Below are positions 29,401 through 36,930 of a stretch of 64,000 bases of DNA, in pieces; positions within the stretch are counted from its first letter, which is position 1, and each line of letters starts with the position of its first letter. Position numbers and translations under genes: made by a program. Source of the DNA: Acidobacteriaceae bacterium (GTDB taxonomy: Bacteria; Acidobacteriota; Terriglobia; Terriglobales; Acidobacteriaceae). Below the pieces are notes generated by a model. That model saw nothing but the letters and a program-made list of their open reading frames with translations. It did no database searches and was not told the origin of the DNA. The DNA lies in contig PKVW01000023.1 in assembly GCA_003131585.1 (NCBI GenBank), positions 50,453 through 114,452 on the forward strand, in the 5' to 3' direction.

Positions 29401-31837
29401 GCACGTCGTCGTGCGCCAGCGCACCCAGGGTAACGTCCTTGGCGCGGCGAATGAGTTCGCGGAACGGCGGGTCCCCGGCGAGATCCATGCGCAGAGCCAG
29501 CGGATTTTGGAAACAGCCCAGCAATCCTTCCAGCGCCGCTTGTTTTCTTCCCGCACTCACCGTACCCACGACGAAATCGTTCTGTCCGCTGTAGCGGTGA
29601 AGCAGGCTCGCGAACGCGGCCAGCAAAGTCATGAACAGCGTCGCGCCGTCCCGGCCGCCGAGCATGTGCAGCGCGCGCGTCAACTCCCGGGACAGGCGGA
29701 ACGGGTGCATGCCGCCCTGGAAGCGTTGCACGCCCGGGCGACTGCGGTCGGTGGGCAACTGCAAGACCGGAATCGCACCCTCCAGCTGTTTGCGCCAGTA
29801 CGGCACTTGCCCGCCATACGCATTGTCCTGCCCCGCCTTCCGGCACCAGGCAGCATAGTCGCCGTATTGCAGGGATAATTCAGGCGGAGAAGGCGCGTCG
29901 CCGGTTGAGTAGGCGCGATAGCAACTCAAAAGCTCCGGCAGAAACACCCGGTAAATGGAGAGGCCATCAAAAATGATGTGATGCAGGGTAAGGCAAATCT
30001 CGTACCTGGCTTCCCCCAATCGCACCACCGTGGCGCGAAGCAACGAATCCTTCTTGAGGTCGAAAGGAGGCTTGGACTGCGCCGTCGCTAGCCGCTTCGC
30101 TTCCTCTTTCCGTTCGGATTCTGGCAGGCCGCGCAGATCCACAAGCGGCAGATGGATCTGCTTTGCCGGACCTATCGTTTGTACCGGCTGTCCGTTGATA
30201 ACATCGAAGTTGGTGCGCCACGCCTCGTGGCGGCGAACCACTTCTGTAAAGCTGCGTTCCAGCGCAGCCAAATCGAGCGGCCCGTCGCGGTAAACGATGA
30301 CCGGCTCGTTATACAGCGGCGAATCCGGCGCAATCTGAGAGTGCAGCCAGATCTGCTCCTGCGCAAACGATAGCGGGACCGGCTCCGAGGGTGAACGCCG
30401 CGGAATTCGATTTTCGGGAATACTCCCCGAAAGATATCGTTCCAGAAGATTCGTTTTGGCCGTTTCGAGGTCAGAAGAGTGCGGCGAGCCGGGCTTCCTG
30501 ACATCTTGCGCTTCGGACGCTGCCCCGGCATATCCGGCGCGGCTCCGGCCATCGCCTTGCCCCGTCGAACCACCCCGATCTCCAAAGGAAACGTGCAGCG
30601 ACGTTAAGCCGCGCAGACCCAGATTGGTGCGCCAGACCAATGGCTGCGGTTCCAGTTGAATGCGCGGGAAACGCCGCAGCAGGCTCTCGAAAACGATTTG
30701 GCCTTCCATCCGCGCCAGAGGCGCGCCGAAACAAAAATGGGCCGCATATCCAAAGGCCAGGTGCCGGTTATCGCCGCGCGCAATGTCGAACCGGTCGGGA
30801 TCGGGAAATCGCTCCGGGTCGCGATTTGCCGCCGCCATCACGGCGATGACTGCCTGCCGCTTTTGAATTTTCTTGCCCCCCAGTTCCCGGTCGCAGGGCG
30901 CCAGTCGCGCGGTATGCTGGCTGGGGCTCTCATAGCGCAGCATCTCCTCGACCGCCGCCGGAACCTGGCCATGATCTCGACGCAGCTTCTCCAGTTGCTC
31001 CGGATTCCTCAGCAATGTCAGCAGCCCGTTGCCGATCAGATTGGTGGTGGTTTCCTGTCCGCCGACCACAGTAACGATCGCGTTCGCCACAACTTCTTCT
31101 TCCGTAAGCCGGTCGCCATCCGCTTCCGCGGTCAGTAGTGAATGGATCAGGCCGGCGCGCGGGTGCAGTTTGATTTCACGCACCTGCCCGCCAAAATAGG
31201 AAGTCATCTCTTCGACCGTCTTCAGCATCCGCGGAACATGATCCGGGTTATGCTGAAAGTTTCCCAGCATCTCGGCGAAATTGGCCGACCAGCTCTTGAT
31301 GGTCTTCCAGTCGCTGACCGGCAGACCCATCATTTCCGCGGTTACGATGGCGGGCAGCGGCTCGGCCAATTCGGCGACCACGTCCATCCCGCCGTTGCGC
31401 GCGATGCCATCGAGCAGCCGGTCCACAATCTCTTGAATGTGCCCGCGCAATTCTTCGATCCGGGCGGGAGTGAAGGCCTTCGATGCCAGACCGCGCAGGC
31501 GGGTGTGCGCCGGCGCGTCCATAAAAAGCATCTGCTTCCCGAGCAGTTGGGCGATCGGATTGAGTTGCTCCAGGCCCATTGCGGTGAGCTGCTCGGGCGT
31601 TGGCGTGCGATCCGCCGAGAAGGTGTGCAGCACCTCCAGCACATCGGCGTAGCGGGTGACCACCCAGGCATGCAGAAATGGATCCCAGTGGACGGGATCT
31701 TCCCGGCGCAATCGGTGAAACAACGGATACGGGTTCGCGAGCACCTGCTGATCGAGCAGGTGGTACAAGCTCAAAGCCGAGCCTGGATCTTCCGCTCGCG
31801 AGCGTGGCGGCGGAAACGTTGGCGTCCCCTGAGCCAC
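26444..31837 (-). CDS. Cytochrome P450-NRPS fusion: P450-C-A-PCP-TE
   Basis: 1797 aa. The GTG start overlaps the previous stop (TAGTG) with GGAG six bases upstream. Residues 1-420 are a complete P450: I-helix GGQETTT (259-265), ExxR (298-301), heme loop FGYAAHFCFG with Cys369 (third loop Gly replaced by Ala). A flexible linker, roughly 420-485, joins it to a condensation domain with HHIIFDG (619-625). The adenylation domain spans about 935-1440 with YTSGSTGKPRG, FDIALEE, NTYGPTE, and NGKVDRRAL. The pocket read by eye is D-I-E-D-I-G-T-V-I-K; the acidic E and D could favour a cationic side chain (weak guess). The PCP has GGHS with Ser1494. The thioesterase has GLSFGG (Ser1623), Asp1650 and His1762. 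It likely condenses one amino acid with a carrier-bound donor and releases the product; the P450 could oxidise a PCP-bound residue. Confidence 0.93.
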   Translation of the reverse strand: MAQGTPTFPPPRSRAEDPGSALSLYHLLDQQVLANPYPLFHRLRREDPVHWDPFLHAWVVTRYADVLEVLHTFSADRTPTPEQLTAMGLEQLNPIAQLLGKQMLFMDAPAHTRLRGLASKAFTPARIEELRGHIQEIVDRLLDGIARNGGMDVVAELAEPLPAIVTAEMMGLPVSDWKTIKSWSANFAEMLGNFQHNPDHVPRMLKTVEEMTSYFGGQVREIKLHPRAGLIHSLLTAEADGDRLTEEEVVANAIVTVVGGQETTTNLIGNGLLTLLRNPEQLEKLRRDHGQVPAAVEEMLRYESPSQHTARLAPCDRELGGKKIQKRQAVIAVMAAANRDPERFPDPDRFDIARGDNRHLAFGYAAHFCFGAPLARMEGQIVFESLLRRFPRIQLEPQPLVWRTNLGLRGLTSLHVSFGDRGGSTGQGDGRSRAGYAGAASEAQDVRKPGSPHSSDLETAKTNLLERYLSGSIPENRIPRRSPSEPVPLSFAQEQIWLHSQIAPDSPLYNEPVIVYRDGPLDLAALERSFTEVVRRHEAWRTNFDVINGQPVQTIGPAKQIHLPLVDLRGLPESERKEEAKRLATAQSKPPFDLKKDSLLRATVVRLGEARYEICLTLHHIIFDGLSIYRVFLPELLSCYRAYSTGDAPSPPELSLQYGDYAAWCRKAGQDNAYGGQVPYWRKQLEGAIPVLQLPTDRSRPGVQRFQGGMHPFRLSRELTRALHMLGGRDGATLFMTLLAAFASLLHRYSGQNDFVVGTVSAGRKQAALEGLLGCFQNPLALRMDLAGDPPFRELIRRAKDVTLGALAHDDVPFGALVKELHPDRDFSRNPLLQVLISLAPPVHIAEPGWDVTQMEIDVGAAKFDLDLELDDRPSGLRGRFVYNTDLFDAATVARMVGHWETLLVGLVANPDQRISALPLMTEAETRQIAEWNRTETEYPGDRCIHQLLEAQVERTPEAVAVRQEKRSLTYRELNTRANQLAHYLRKQGVGPEIRVGICLESSPEMTIAILGVLKAGGACVPLDPNYPAERLAYMLEDAQASVVIARENGLPGLRPGMAKVIDPASELAIIVQESAENPANHATAENLAYVIYTSGSTGKPRGVLLTHRGLLNHGTAAIRLYGLTSADRVLQFSSISFDIALEEILPTWMCGATLVLKTADMPLSARGFLAWIRRRKITVLDLPTAYWHELAHQIAESHEQVPAGLRLVIVGGEKASASTLRIWRKLTAGGGTRWINTYGPTEASVIATAYEPGDEIPAVLPIGRPIANTQVHILDTQLQPVPIGVSGELHIGGPGVARGYLNLPAQTQQKFIHDPFRPEAGARLYKTGDMAKYLPSGEIEFLGRTDDQVKIHGFRVELGEVEAVLGRHDGVRQPVVTACEDTSGAGKFLVAYFVAAQQPAPTALALRNFLKEKLPEYMVPSVFVALPAMPLTPNGKVDRRALPVPKPDDSPVSPDTVAPKDELESRLVKIWESILGRQPITVRQNFFELGGHSLLAVRLMHRVEQAFGKRMPIATLFQAPTIEQLADLLRDGWSPSWSSLVPIQPNGSKPPFFCVHGAGGTVIIYHNLAQALGPDQPIYGLQAQGLDGRQHCLNRVEDMAEHYLREIRTIQPTGPYRLGGLSFGGTVAYEMAQRLRAAGEDVGLLALFDTFPGKYESTGTLLKKLWHLPLSEKTAYLGRKAVQYGRTLNRRVTQGLLPEALKRVRRGIQQAGSQYATQPFEGPMVLFRASQKSLRGVHDPYAGWKELALGGLEIYEIAGDHVGIVAGPQVGTLAQHLKACLERSPSLRSEEQLCAG

Positions 31838-33708
31838 TAAGCGCTCCGTCCCATCGCAGGCTGCGACAGCGCCTGATAAATTTCTTCCGCGCTCATGGAA
31901 TCGACCTTGTCGCGTACCAATCGTTCGATTTCCCCCGCCATTCCGGCCACCGTCGGGTGGTCAAACAATGTCAGCAGCGAAAGTTCCACTCCAAAGGATC
32001 GGCTGATGTTCGTGATCAACTGGGTGCCCAGCAAGGAGTGGCCACCCAGCAAAAAGAAATTGTCGTTGATCCCTACGCTTTCGATCCCAAGCAAAGTCGC
32101 GAGAATTGCCGCCAGGCGCTCTTCCACCAGGGTCCGCGGGGCCACATAGGCTTCGTCTGCGAGCGTATTGGCACCATCGGGCGCAGGCAAAGCGTTGCGG
32201 TCAACCTTGCCGTGCGATGTAACCGGCAGGGCCGGAACGTCTACAAATACGGAAGGAATCATGTAGTCGGGAAGACGTTCCAGCAAGAAGCCGCGCAACC
32301 CGCCGGCGGTCACGGTGGCCTCGCCGCCCAGCACAACATACGCCAGCAAGCGTTTGCCACCTTCTCCGTCCTCGCCCGCGACCACCGCGCTGGCCGCGAT
32401 TGCCGGATGCCGGTTCAGAACCTCGGTCACTTCGCCCGGCTCGACCCGGTAACCGCGAATCTTGACCTGCTCGTCGGTGCGGCCCCTGAATTCGATTTGC
32501 CCGTCGGGGAGAAAGCGAGCCAGGTCTCCGGTCCGGTACAGACGCTCCCCAGGTTTCCCGCCAGGATTGGCGACAAATTTTTCCGCCGTCAGGTCTGGCC
32601 GGCTGCGATAGCCCCGCGCTAGCCCCGCGCCTCCGATGTAAAGTTCGCCCACCGTTCCCCCAGCTACCGGTTTCATTTGGTCGTCCAAAATGTAGGCCAC
32701 AGTATTGTCGATGGGCGCGCCAATGCTTGGAATCTGCTGGGTAGTCTCTGCGGGAGCCACCAGGCCGGAAGTGGCTACCACGGTATATTCCGTGGGTCCG
32801 TAGTTGTTGACCAGTTTGAAAGGCAAACTCGCGGACGGCCGCCGATGTAAAGTATCCGCACCCGTCAGCAGAATTCGCAATGCCGTTGCGGGCGGCCAAT
32901 CGGCCACTAACATGCGCTCCGCCAAGGCAGTCGCAAGGAACGTAATCGTTATCTTATGAACCACCAGCCAGTCCCGAAGAAGTTCGGGATGGCTGCGTAC
33001 CGGCTCAGGGGTGATATGGACGCTGGCGCCCGCCGCCAGGTATGGCCATACTTCCCAGACGGCCGCGTCGAAGCCCAAGGCCGCCAAATGCGCGGCGCGG
33101 TCGGCAGCTACGACTTCGAAATTCCTCACATGCCATGCGACCAAATTGGCCAATCCTCCATGCGTGATCTCCACTCCTTTGGGCAGGCCGGTCGAGCCGG
33201 AGGTGTAGATCACATACGCCAAATCCTCGGCCGCAATGGACACCGACAGGGGTCCCGAGGGGGCGCCGGCAATCACGCTTCGATATTTCTCCACATCCAG
33301 CACTCGCCAGTTTCCTTCCGGCAGTTGGGTGGCGAAGCCCGGCTGGCTCACAAGCATGTACAAATCCGCGTCCTTGAGGATGAACTTAAGGCGCTCGGCC
33401 GGCGCCGCTGGATCCAGCGGAAGATACGCCCCACCCGCCTTCAGAACTCCCAAAGCAACGGCAATCATCTCCGGCGAACGTTGCAGTGCCAGGCCGACTA
33501 GCGTGTCACGGCCAACGCCTAACGCTCTTAGATGGTGCGCAACCTGATTGGAGCGGCGGTCTAGTTCCGCATAGGTCAAGCTCTCCAGCCCGGCGGACAG
33601 GGCAAGAGCATTCGGCGCCGCTTGCGCCCGCTCGGCTATCATTTGCGGAACCAGCGGGCTCGTGTTCGCTTTTAGGGTTGCGCTTGGCGTAGGCATATTG
33701 AATCTCAT
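31837..33708 (-). CDS. NRPS adenylation-PCP didomain protein, predicted Leu
   Basis: 623 aa from the ATG at 33708; an ATG at 33696 is equally possible, and the frame runs to a TTG at 33738. No strong ribosome site separates them. The A domain has YTSGSTGLPKG, FDAAVWE, NNYGPTE, YRTGDLARFLPDGQIEFRGR as a motif region, and A10 Lys about 501. The specificity pocket read by eye is D-A-W-F-L-G-N-V-V-K, which I recall as the Stachelhaus Leu(1) signature. The PCP has LGGHSLL with Ser about 558, followed by a helical tail (RLVRDKVDSMSAEEIYQAL) resembling a docking segment. No condensation domain is present. It probably charges Leu and passes it to the P450-C-A-PCP-TE protein encoded immediately downstream with a one-base overlap. 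Didomain A-PCP plus P450 pairs such as NovH/NovI make beta-hydroxy amino acids. Confidence 0.92.
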   Translation of the reverse strand: MRFNMPTPSATLKANTSPLVPQMIAERAQAAPNALALSAGLESLTYAELDRRSNQVAHHLRALGVGRDTLVGLALQRSPEMIAVALGVLKAGGAYLPLDPAAPAERLKFILKDADLYMLVSQPGFATQLPEGNWRVLDVEKYRSVIAGAPSGPLSVSIAAEDLAYVIYTSGSTGLPKGVEITHGGLANLVAWHVRNFEVVAADRAAHLAALGFDAAVWEVWPYLAAGASVHITPEPVRSHPELLRDWLVVHKITITFLATALAERMLVADWPPATALRILLTGADTLHRRPSASLPFKLVNNYGPTEYTVVATSGLVAPAETTQQIPSIGAPIDNTVAYILDDQMKPVAGGTVGELYIGGAGLARGYRSRPDLTAEKFVANPGGKPGERLYRTGDLARFLPDGQIEFRGRTDEQVKIRGYRVEPGEVTEVLNRHPAIAASAVVAGEDGEGGKRLLAYVVLGGEATVTAGGLRGFLLERLPDYMIPSVFVDVPALPVTSHGKVDRNALPAPDGANTLADEAYVAPRTLVEERLAAILATLLGIESVGINDNFFLLGGHSLLGTQLITNISRSFGVELSLLTLFDHPTVAGMAGEIERLVRDKVDSMSAEEIYQALSQPAMGRSA

Positions 33709-33744
33709 CGCCTGCCGCAGTGGGGGGAGGCACTGCAAGACATC

Positions 33745-33786
33745 TTGTGGATTTTTAACGGTTTATTGTGGATCTCTAACGGTTTA
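33745..33786. repeat. 21-bp tandem duplication at the end of the carrier-protein gene
   Basis: Positions 33745-33765 and 33766-33786 are adjacent 21-base copies with two mismatches. The second covers the last codons and stop of the carrier-protein gene, the first lies in the gap before the A-PCP gene. It appears to be a local slippage duplication that lengthens the spacer. Confidence 0.8.
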
Positions 33787-34042
33787 GCTTATTCAGCACA
33801 AATCGTTCGATGCCGGCAATGCTTTCGAAGTTCTCGCCGACGATCTCTTCGTCTCCGATCCGCACGCGGAAGCTTTCTTCGAGGAAAGCTACCAGCCGGA
33901 AGATCCCCAAAGAATCGATCACACCGCTCTCGACCAGCGATTGATCGTCGGTCACTTCGCTGACGCCCTTGCGCTGCGCCGCTTCCCGAACAAACTCGCG
34001 GATCTGGTCCTTCACATTCACATTCTCGACTTGCTCGGTCAT
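33776..34042 (-). CDS. Free-standing peptidyl/acyl carrier protein
   Basis: 88 aa. Helical, acidic, with the phosphopantetheine attachment motif SGVIDSLGI (Ser44) and the typical FLEESFRVRIGDEEI helix. Start ATG has GGGAG seven bases upstream. Standing directly between a proline-type adenylating enzyme and an A-PCP protein, and near a dehydrogenase, it matches stand-alone carriers such as PltL, RedO, PigG, CloN5 and AnaD, on which prolyl thioesters are oxidised. No phosphopantetheinyl transferase is in the window, so one must act from elsewhere. The end of the gene overlaps a 21-bp tandem duplication. Confidence 0.92.
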   Translation of the reverse strand: MTEQVENVNVKDQIREFVREAAQRKGVSEVTDDQSLVESGVIDSLGIFRLVAFLEESFRVRIGDEEIVGENFESIAGIERFVLNKLNR

Positions 34043-34146
34043 TATTTACTCCCTATTTACGCCCTGGACTCGGTAGGTCCGGAAAACAACGAATGAAAGT
34101 CTCGCTACAATAAGAAAGTCTGGCGGACTATGCCGGCCAAAAAAAC

Positions 34147-35724
34147 TTATACCGGCTGCGGCTGGGTTCGCGACAGTTGAATCCGGTCGACCTTGCCGGT
34201 CGAGGTCTTGGGCAGGGTGTCGCGCAACTCGATCTGCTCGGGGATCATGTATTTCGGAATCCGCGTGGCGCAATGTTGCTGCAGCTCTTTCGCGCTCAAG
34301 GTTCCCGCGCTGTGCGGCGCCACAATTGCCTTAAGACGAGACCCCACTTCTTCGTCGGGAATGGCCAGGGCGGCCGCCTCGCGCACGCCCGGATGGCTGA
34401 GAAGCGCGGCTTCGATTTCTCCCAGTTCAATCCGGTAGCCGCGGCTTTTTACCATACTGTCGCGGCGGCCCACATAATAATAGTCTCCGTCCGCAGACAG
34501 GGTGACGATGTCACCGGTGCGGTACATCTTCTCTTCAAAATGCGGCTGAAAGCGGTTAGGCAGGCAAGCCTTGTTTGTTTTCTCCGCGTCCGCCCAGTAT
34601 CCCGGCGTCACTGCCGGACCGCGGACGTGAAGCTCGCCTTCCTTGCCGCTCCCCGCAGCGACGATCTGATCGTTCTCATCTACGGCAAACACTTCGGTAT
34701 TGGCGCATGCTTGTCCAATCGGCAGGCTAGTCATGCCATGCAACCGGTCGCGATCCACCCGGTGGTAAGTGCAAACGTTCGTCTCAGTCGGGCCGTACAG
34801 GTTGTAGAGTTCAACCTGCGGCAGCAGTTCCGCCAGTTGCCGCAGGTACTTCATGGCGAACACCTCGCCTGCGAACAGGACAATCCGGAGGCGAGGAAGA
34901 TTCTCCGCCCGCAAGTTCCCGTGCAACAGCAACAGCACCAGAGCCGACGGAACCGAGTACCAGATGCTGATCTGACGGTCGCGGATGAAATTCGCCAGGC
35001 TGGCGGGAAACAGCGCCAAATCGTCGGTCACCATGTGCAGCGTGGCCCCGGCCTCGACGCTGTTGTAGACATCGAAGACCGAGAGATCGAAGTGCAGGGG
35101 CGCGTGGTTCGATAGATTGTCTTCCGCCGTCACCCGAAAAGTGTCCGCGCACCACTGCACAAACGTCAGCGCGTTCTGGTGCGTAAGCATCACACCCTTG
35201 GGCCGCCCGGTGGAACCCGAAGTATAGAGAATATAGGCCAGATCGGTCGTAACGTTCTGCACTGCCAGCTCGGTCGAGGGATACTCCGACAGCGCAGCCC
35301 ATGGCAGGTCGCGTTCAAAACTGCCATTCCCCGCCGCGCCCAGCAGGATGCTGAACTCGAGCGAGCGGAGCGCCGCTGAATCGAGCGCGTGCAAACGATC
35401 GCCGGTCGTGATCAGAACCTTAATCTGGCAGTTGCCGATGATGTACCCAATCCGCTCCGCCGGCGCTTGCGGGTCGAGGGGGACATACACGCCGCCCGCC
35501 TTGAGCACGCCAAACATTGCCGCCAGCGATTCCACCGACTTGGGGAAATACAAACCCACGCGATCGCCTTTTTTCAGGCCCCGCGCCAGCAGCAATTGCG
35601 CTAGTTGATTGGAGTGCTCGTCGAGTTCCCTGTAGGTCAGGGCTTTGCCGCGCGCGCAAACCACGGGCTTCTCCGGATAGCGCTTCGCGCTCGCACTCAG
35701 CAGTTGTTGTAGGACGTAAGCCAA
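34147..35724 (-). CDS. Amino-acid (proline-type) adenylating ligase
   Basis: 525 aa from the TTG at 35724, which has AGGAG ten bases upstream; the frame also has a GTG at 35754 without a site. ANL-superfamily motifs: YTSGSTGRPKG, FDLSVFD, NLYGPTE, YRTGD, the VGRRDSMVKSRGYRIELGEI hinge region and TSTGKVDR with the catalytic Lys. No carrier domain is attached. The pocket read by eye is D-L-F-Y-L-A-L-V-C-K, close to what I recall for the proline-activating enzymes PltF and RedM, and unlike the modular NRPS proline code. The adjacent free carrier (33776) and dehydrogenase (35761) complete the known trio. Expected reaction: L-proline + ATP to prolyl-AMP, then transfer to the carrier. Substrate call is inferred from pocket and context. 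Confidence 0.88.
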   Translation of the reverse strand: MAYVLQQLLSASAKRYPEKPVVCARGKALTYRELDEHSNQLAQLLLARGLKKGDRVGLYFPKSVESLAAMFGVLKAGGVYVPLDPQAPAERIGYIIGNCQIKVLITTGDRLHALDSAALRSLEFSILLGAAGNGSFERDLPWAALSEYPSTELAVQNVTTDLAYILYTSGSTGRPKGVMLTHQNALTFVQWCADTFRVTAEDNLSNHAPLHFDLSVFDVYNSVEAGATLHMVTDDLALFPASLANFIRDRQISIWYSVPSALVLLLLHGNLRAENLPRLRIVLFAGEVFAMKYLRQLAELLPQVELYNLYGPTETNVCTYHRVDRDRLHGMTSLPIGQACANTEVFAVDENDQIVAAGSGKEGELHVRGPAVTPGYWADAEKTNKACLPNRFQPHFEEKMYRTGDIVTLSADGDYYYVGRRDSMVKSRGYRIELGEIEAALLSHPGVREAAALAIPDEEVGSRLKAIVAPHSAGTLSAKELQQHCATRIPKYMIPEQIELRDTLPKTSTGKVDRIQLSRTQPQPV

Positions 35725-35760
35725 GGTTCCCCCACTCCTGGACAAACTCGACACGATCGA

Positions 35761-36906
35761 TCAGAGCCCGTGCAGGCCGGCGATAATCATTTTCTGCACT
35801 TCCGTCGTACCGGAATAAATCGTTCCCGAAATCGCATCGCGCAGCTCGCGCTCGATCTGGAACTCGGTCATGTAGCCATAACCGCCGTGGATTTGAATGG
35901 CGTCCTGCGCGGTCTTGATGCAAGCTTCACTGACGAACACTTTGGCGATCGCAGCCTCCCGCAGAGGGTGCTTGCCCTGAGACTTCAGCCAGGCCGCCTT
36001 GTACAGAAGCAAGCGGCTGGCCTCCAGACGTATGTCCATCTCCGCGATCTTGCCGGCCACGGCCGGAAACTTTCCAATCGGCTGGCCAAACTGCTTGCGG
36101 TCGGTGGCGTAGCTGGTGGAGGTTTCCAGCATGCGCTGCATCGCGCCCAAATGGCTGGCCAGAATGCAGATTCGCTCCCACTCCATCGAAGCGGTGAAAA
36201 TGGCCGTGCCGCTGCCTTCCTTGCCGAGCAGGTTCTGGGCGGGCACTTCGCAGTCGGTGAATGCCAGTTCCGCCATGGGCGAAGTGCGCAGGCCCATCTT
36301 ATGAAGCTTCTTGCTGATGGAAAAACCTGGCGTGCCCTTCTCCACGATAAACGCGCTGATGCCGGCCGGGCCCTTCGCCGGATCCAGGTTGGCGAACACG
36401 ATGACCATATCCGCCAGTTGCGCGTTGGTGATGAAAGTCTTGCTGCCGTTGAGGATATAGCGATCACCCTTGCGTTCGGCTCGGGTCTTCAGACTGTACG
36501 CATCCGAACCTGAGCCGGGTTCGGTCATGGCGTGGATTCCCACCCATTCCCCGCTTACCAGCCGGGGCAGGTATTGTTTCTTCTGCTCCTCGGTACCGAA
36601 GGAAAGCAGCGGAATCTCAGCGCTCCACATGTGCGCATTGATGGAGAAGATCAGCCCATTATCCCTGCAGCCATACCCGAGAGCCTCGAGGGCGCACACC
36701 GTGGTCAGAATGTCCGCCCCGCCGCCTCCGTATTCTTCCGGAATCGGCAGGCCCTGAATTCCGAATTTGGCGCACTTCTTCCAGCCTTCGCAGAAAAATT
36801 GCTCATTGCGATCGCGCTCAATCAGGTCGTCGTTGAGTTCCCCCTGCGCGAACTTGATCACTTCGCGCCTGAAAGCGTGCTGCTCGTCGGTCCAAGAAAA
36901 GTTCAA
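35761..36906 (-). CDS. Acyl-CoA-dehydrogenase-family flavoprotein, probable prolyl-carrier dehydrogenase
   Basis: 381 aa with a TTG start at 36906 following AGGAGAGAG; the N-terminal DEQHAFRREVIKFAQ fits family starts. FAD-binding blocks: HAMTEPGSGSDA (about 125-136), FITNAQLAD, DRKQFGQPIGKFPAV, and QIHGGYGYMTEFQIER. The candidate base is Glu244 in MEWER, aligning with isovaleryl-CoA-dehydrogenase Glu254; the MCAD-type position is Ser (YSGT instead of YEGT, about 364-367). This IVD-like arrangement is known in prolyl-PCP oxidases (PltE, PigA, RedW, CloN3, AnaB). With the neighbouring ligase and carrier it should oxidise prolyl-S-carrier to pyrrole-2-carbonyl or to a pyrroline thioester. It could instead be an ordinary acyl-CoA dehydrogenase; context argues against that. 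Confidence 0.88.
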   Translation of the reverse strand: MNFSWTDEQHAFRREVIKFAQGELNDDLIERDRNEQFFCEGWKKCAKFGIQGLPIPEEYGGGGADILTTVCALEALGYGCRDNGLIFSINAHMWSAEIPLLSFGTEEQKKQYLPRLVSGEWVGIHAMTEPGSGSDAYSLKTRAERKGDRYILNGSKTFITNAQLADMVIVFANLDPAKGPAGISAFIVEKGTPGFSISKKLHKMGLRTSPMAELAFTDCEVPAQNLLGKEGSGTAIFTASMEWERICILASHLGAMQRMLETSTSYATDRKQFGQPIGKFPAVAGKIAEMDIRLEASRLLLYKAAWLKSQGKHPLREAAIAKVFVSEACIKTAQDAIQIHGGYGYMTEFQIERELRDAISGTIYSGTTEVQKMIIAGLHGL

Positions 36907-36930
36907 GGCGTGCGCTCTCTCCTGAAGGTT

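Noticed and set aside
34147..35724. Exosortase-A-associated acyl ligase (ligase/decarboxylase pair type)
   Set aside because: The partner PLP decarboxylase is absent and the pocket and neighbours (free carrier, IVD-like dehydrogenase) fit a proline-type enzyme better.
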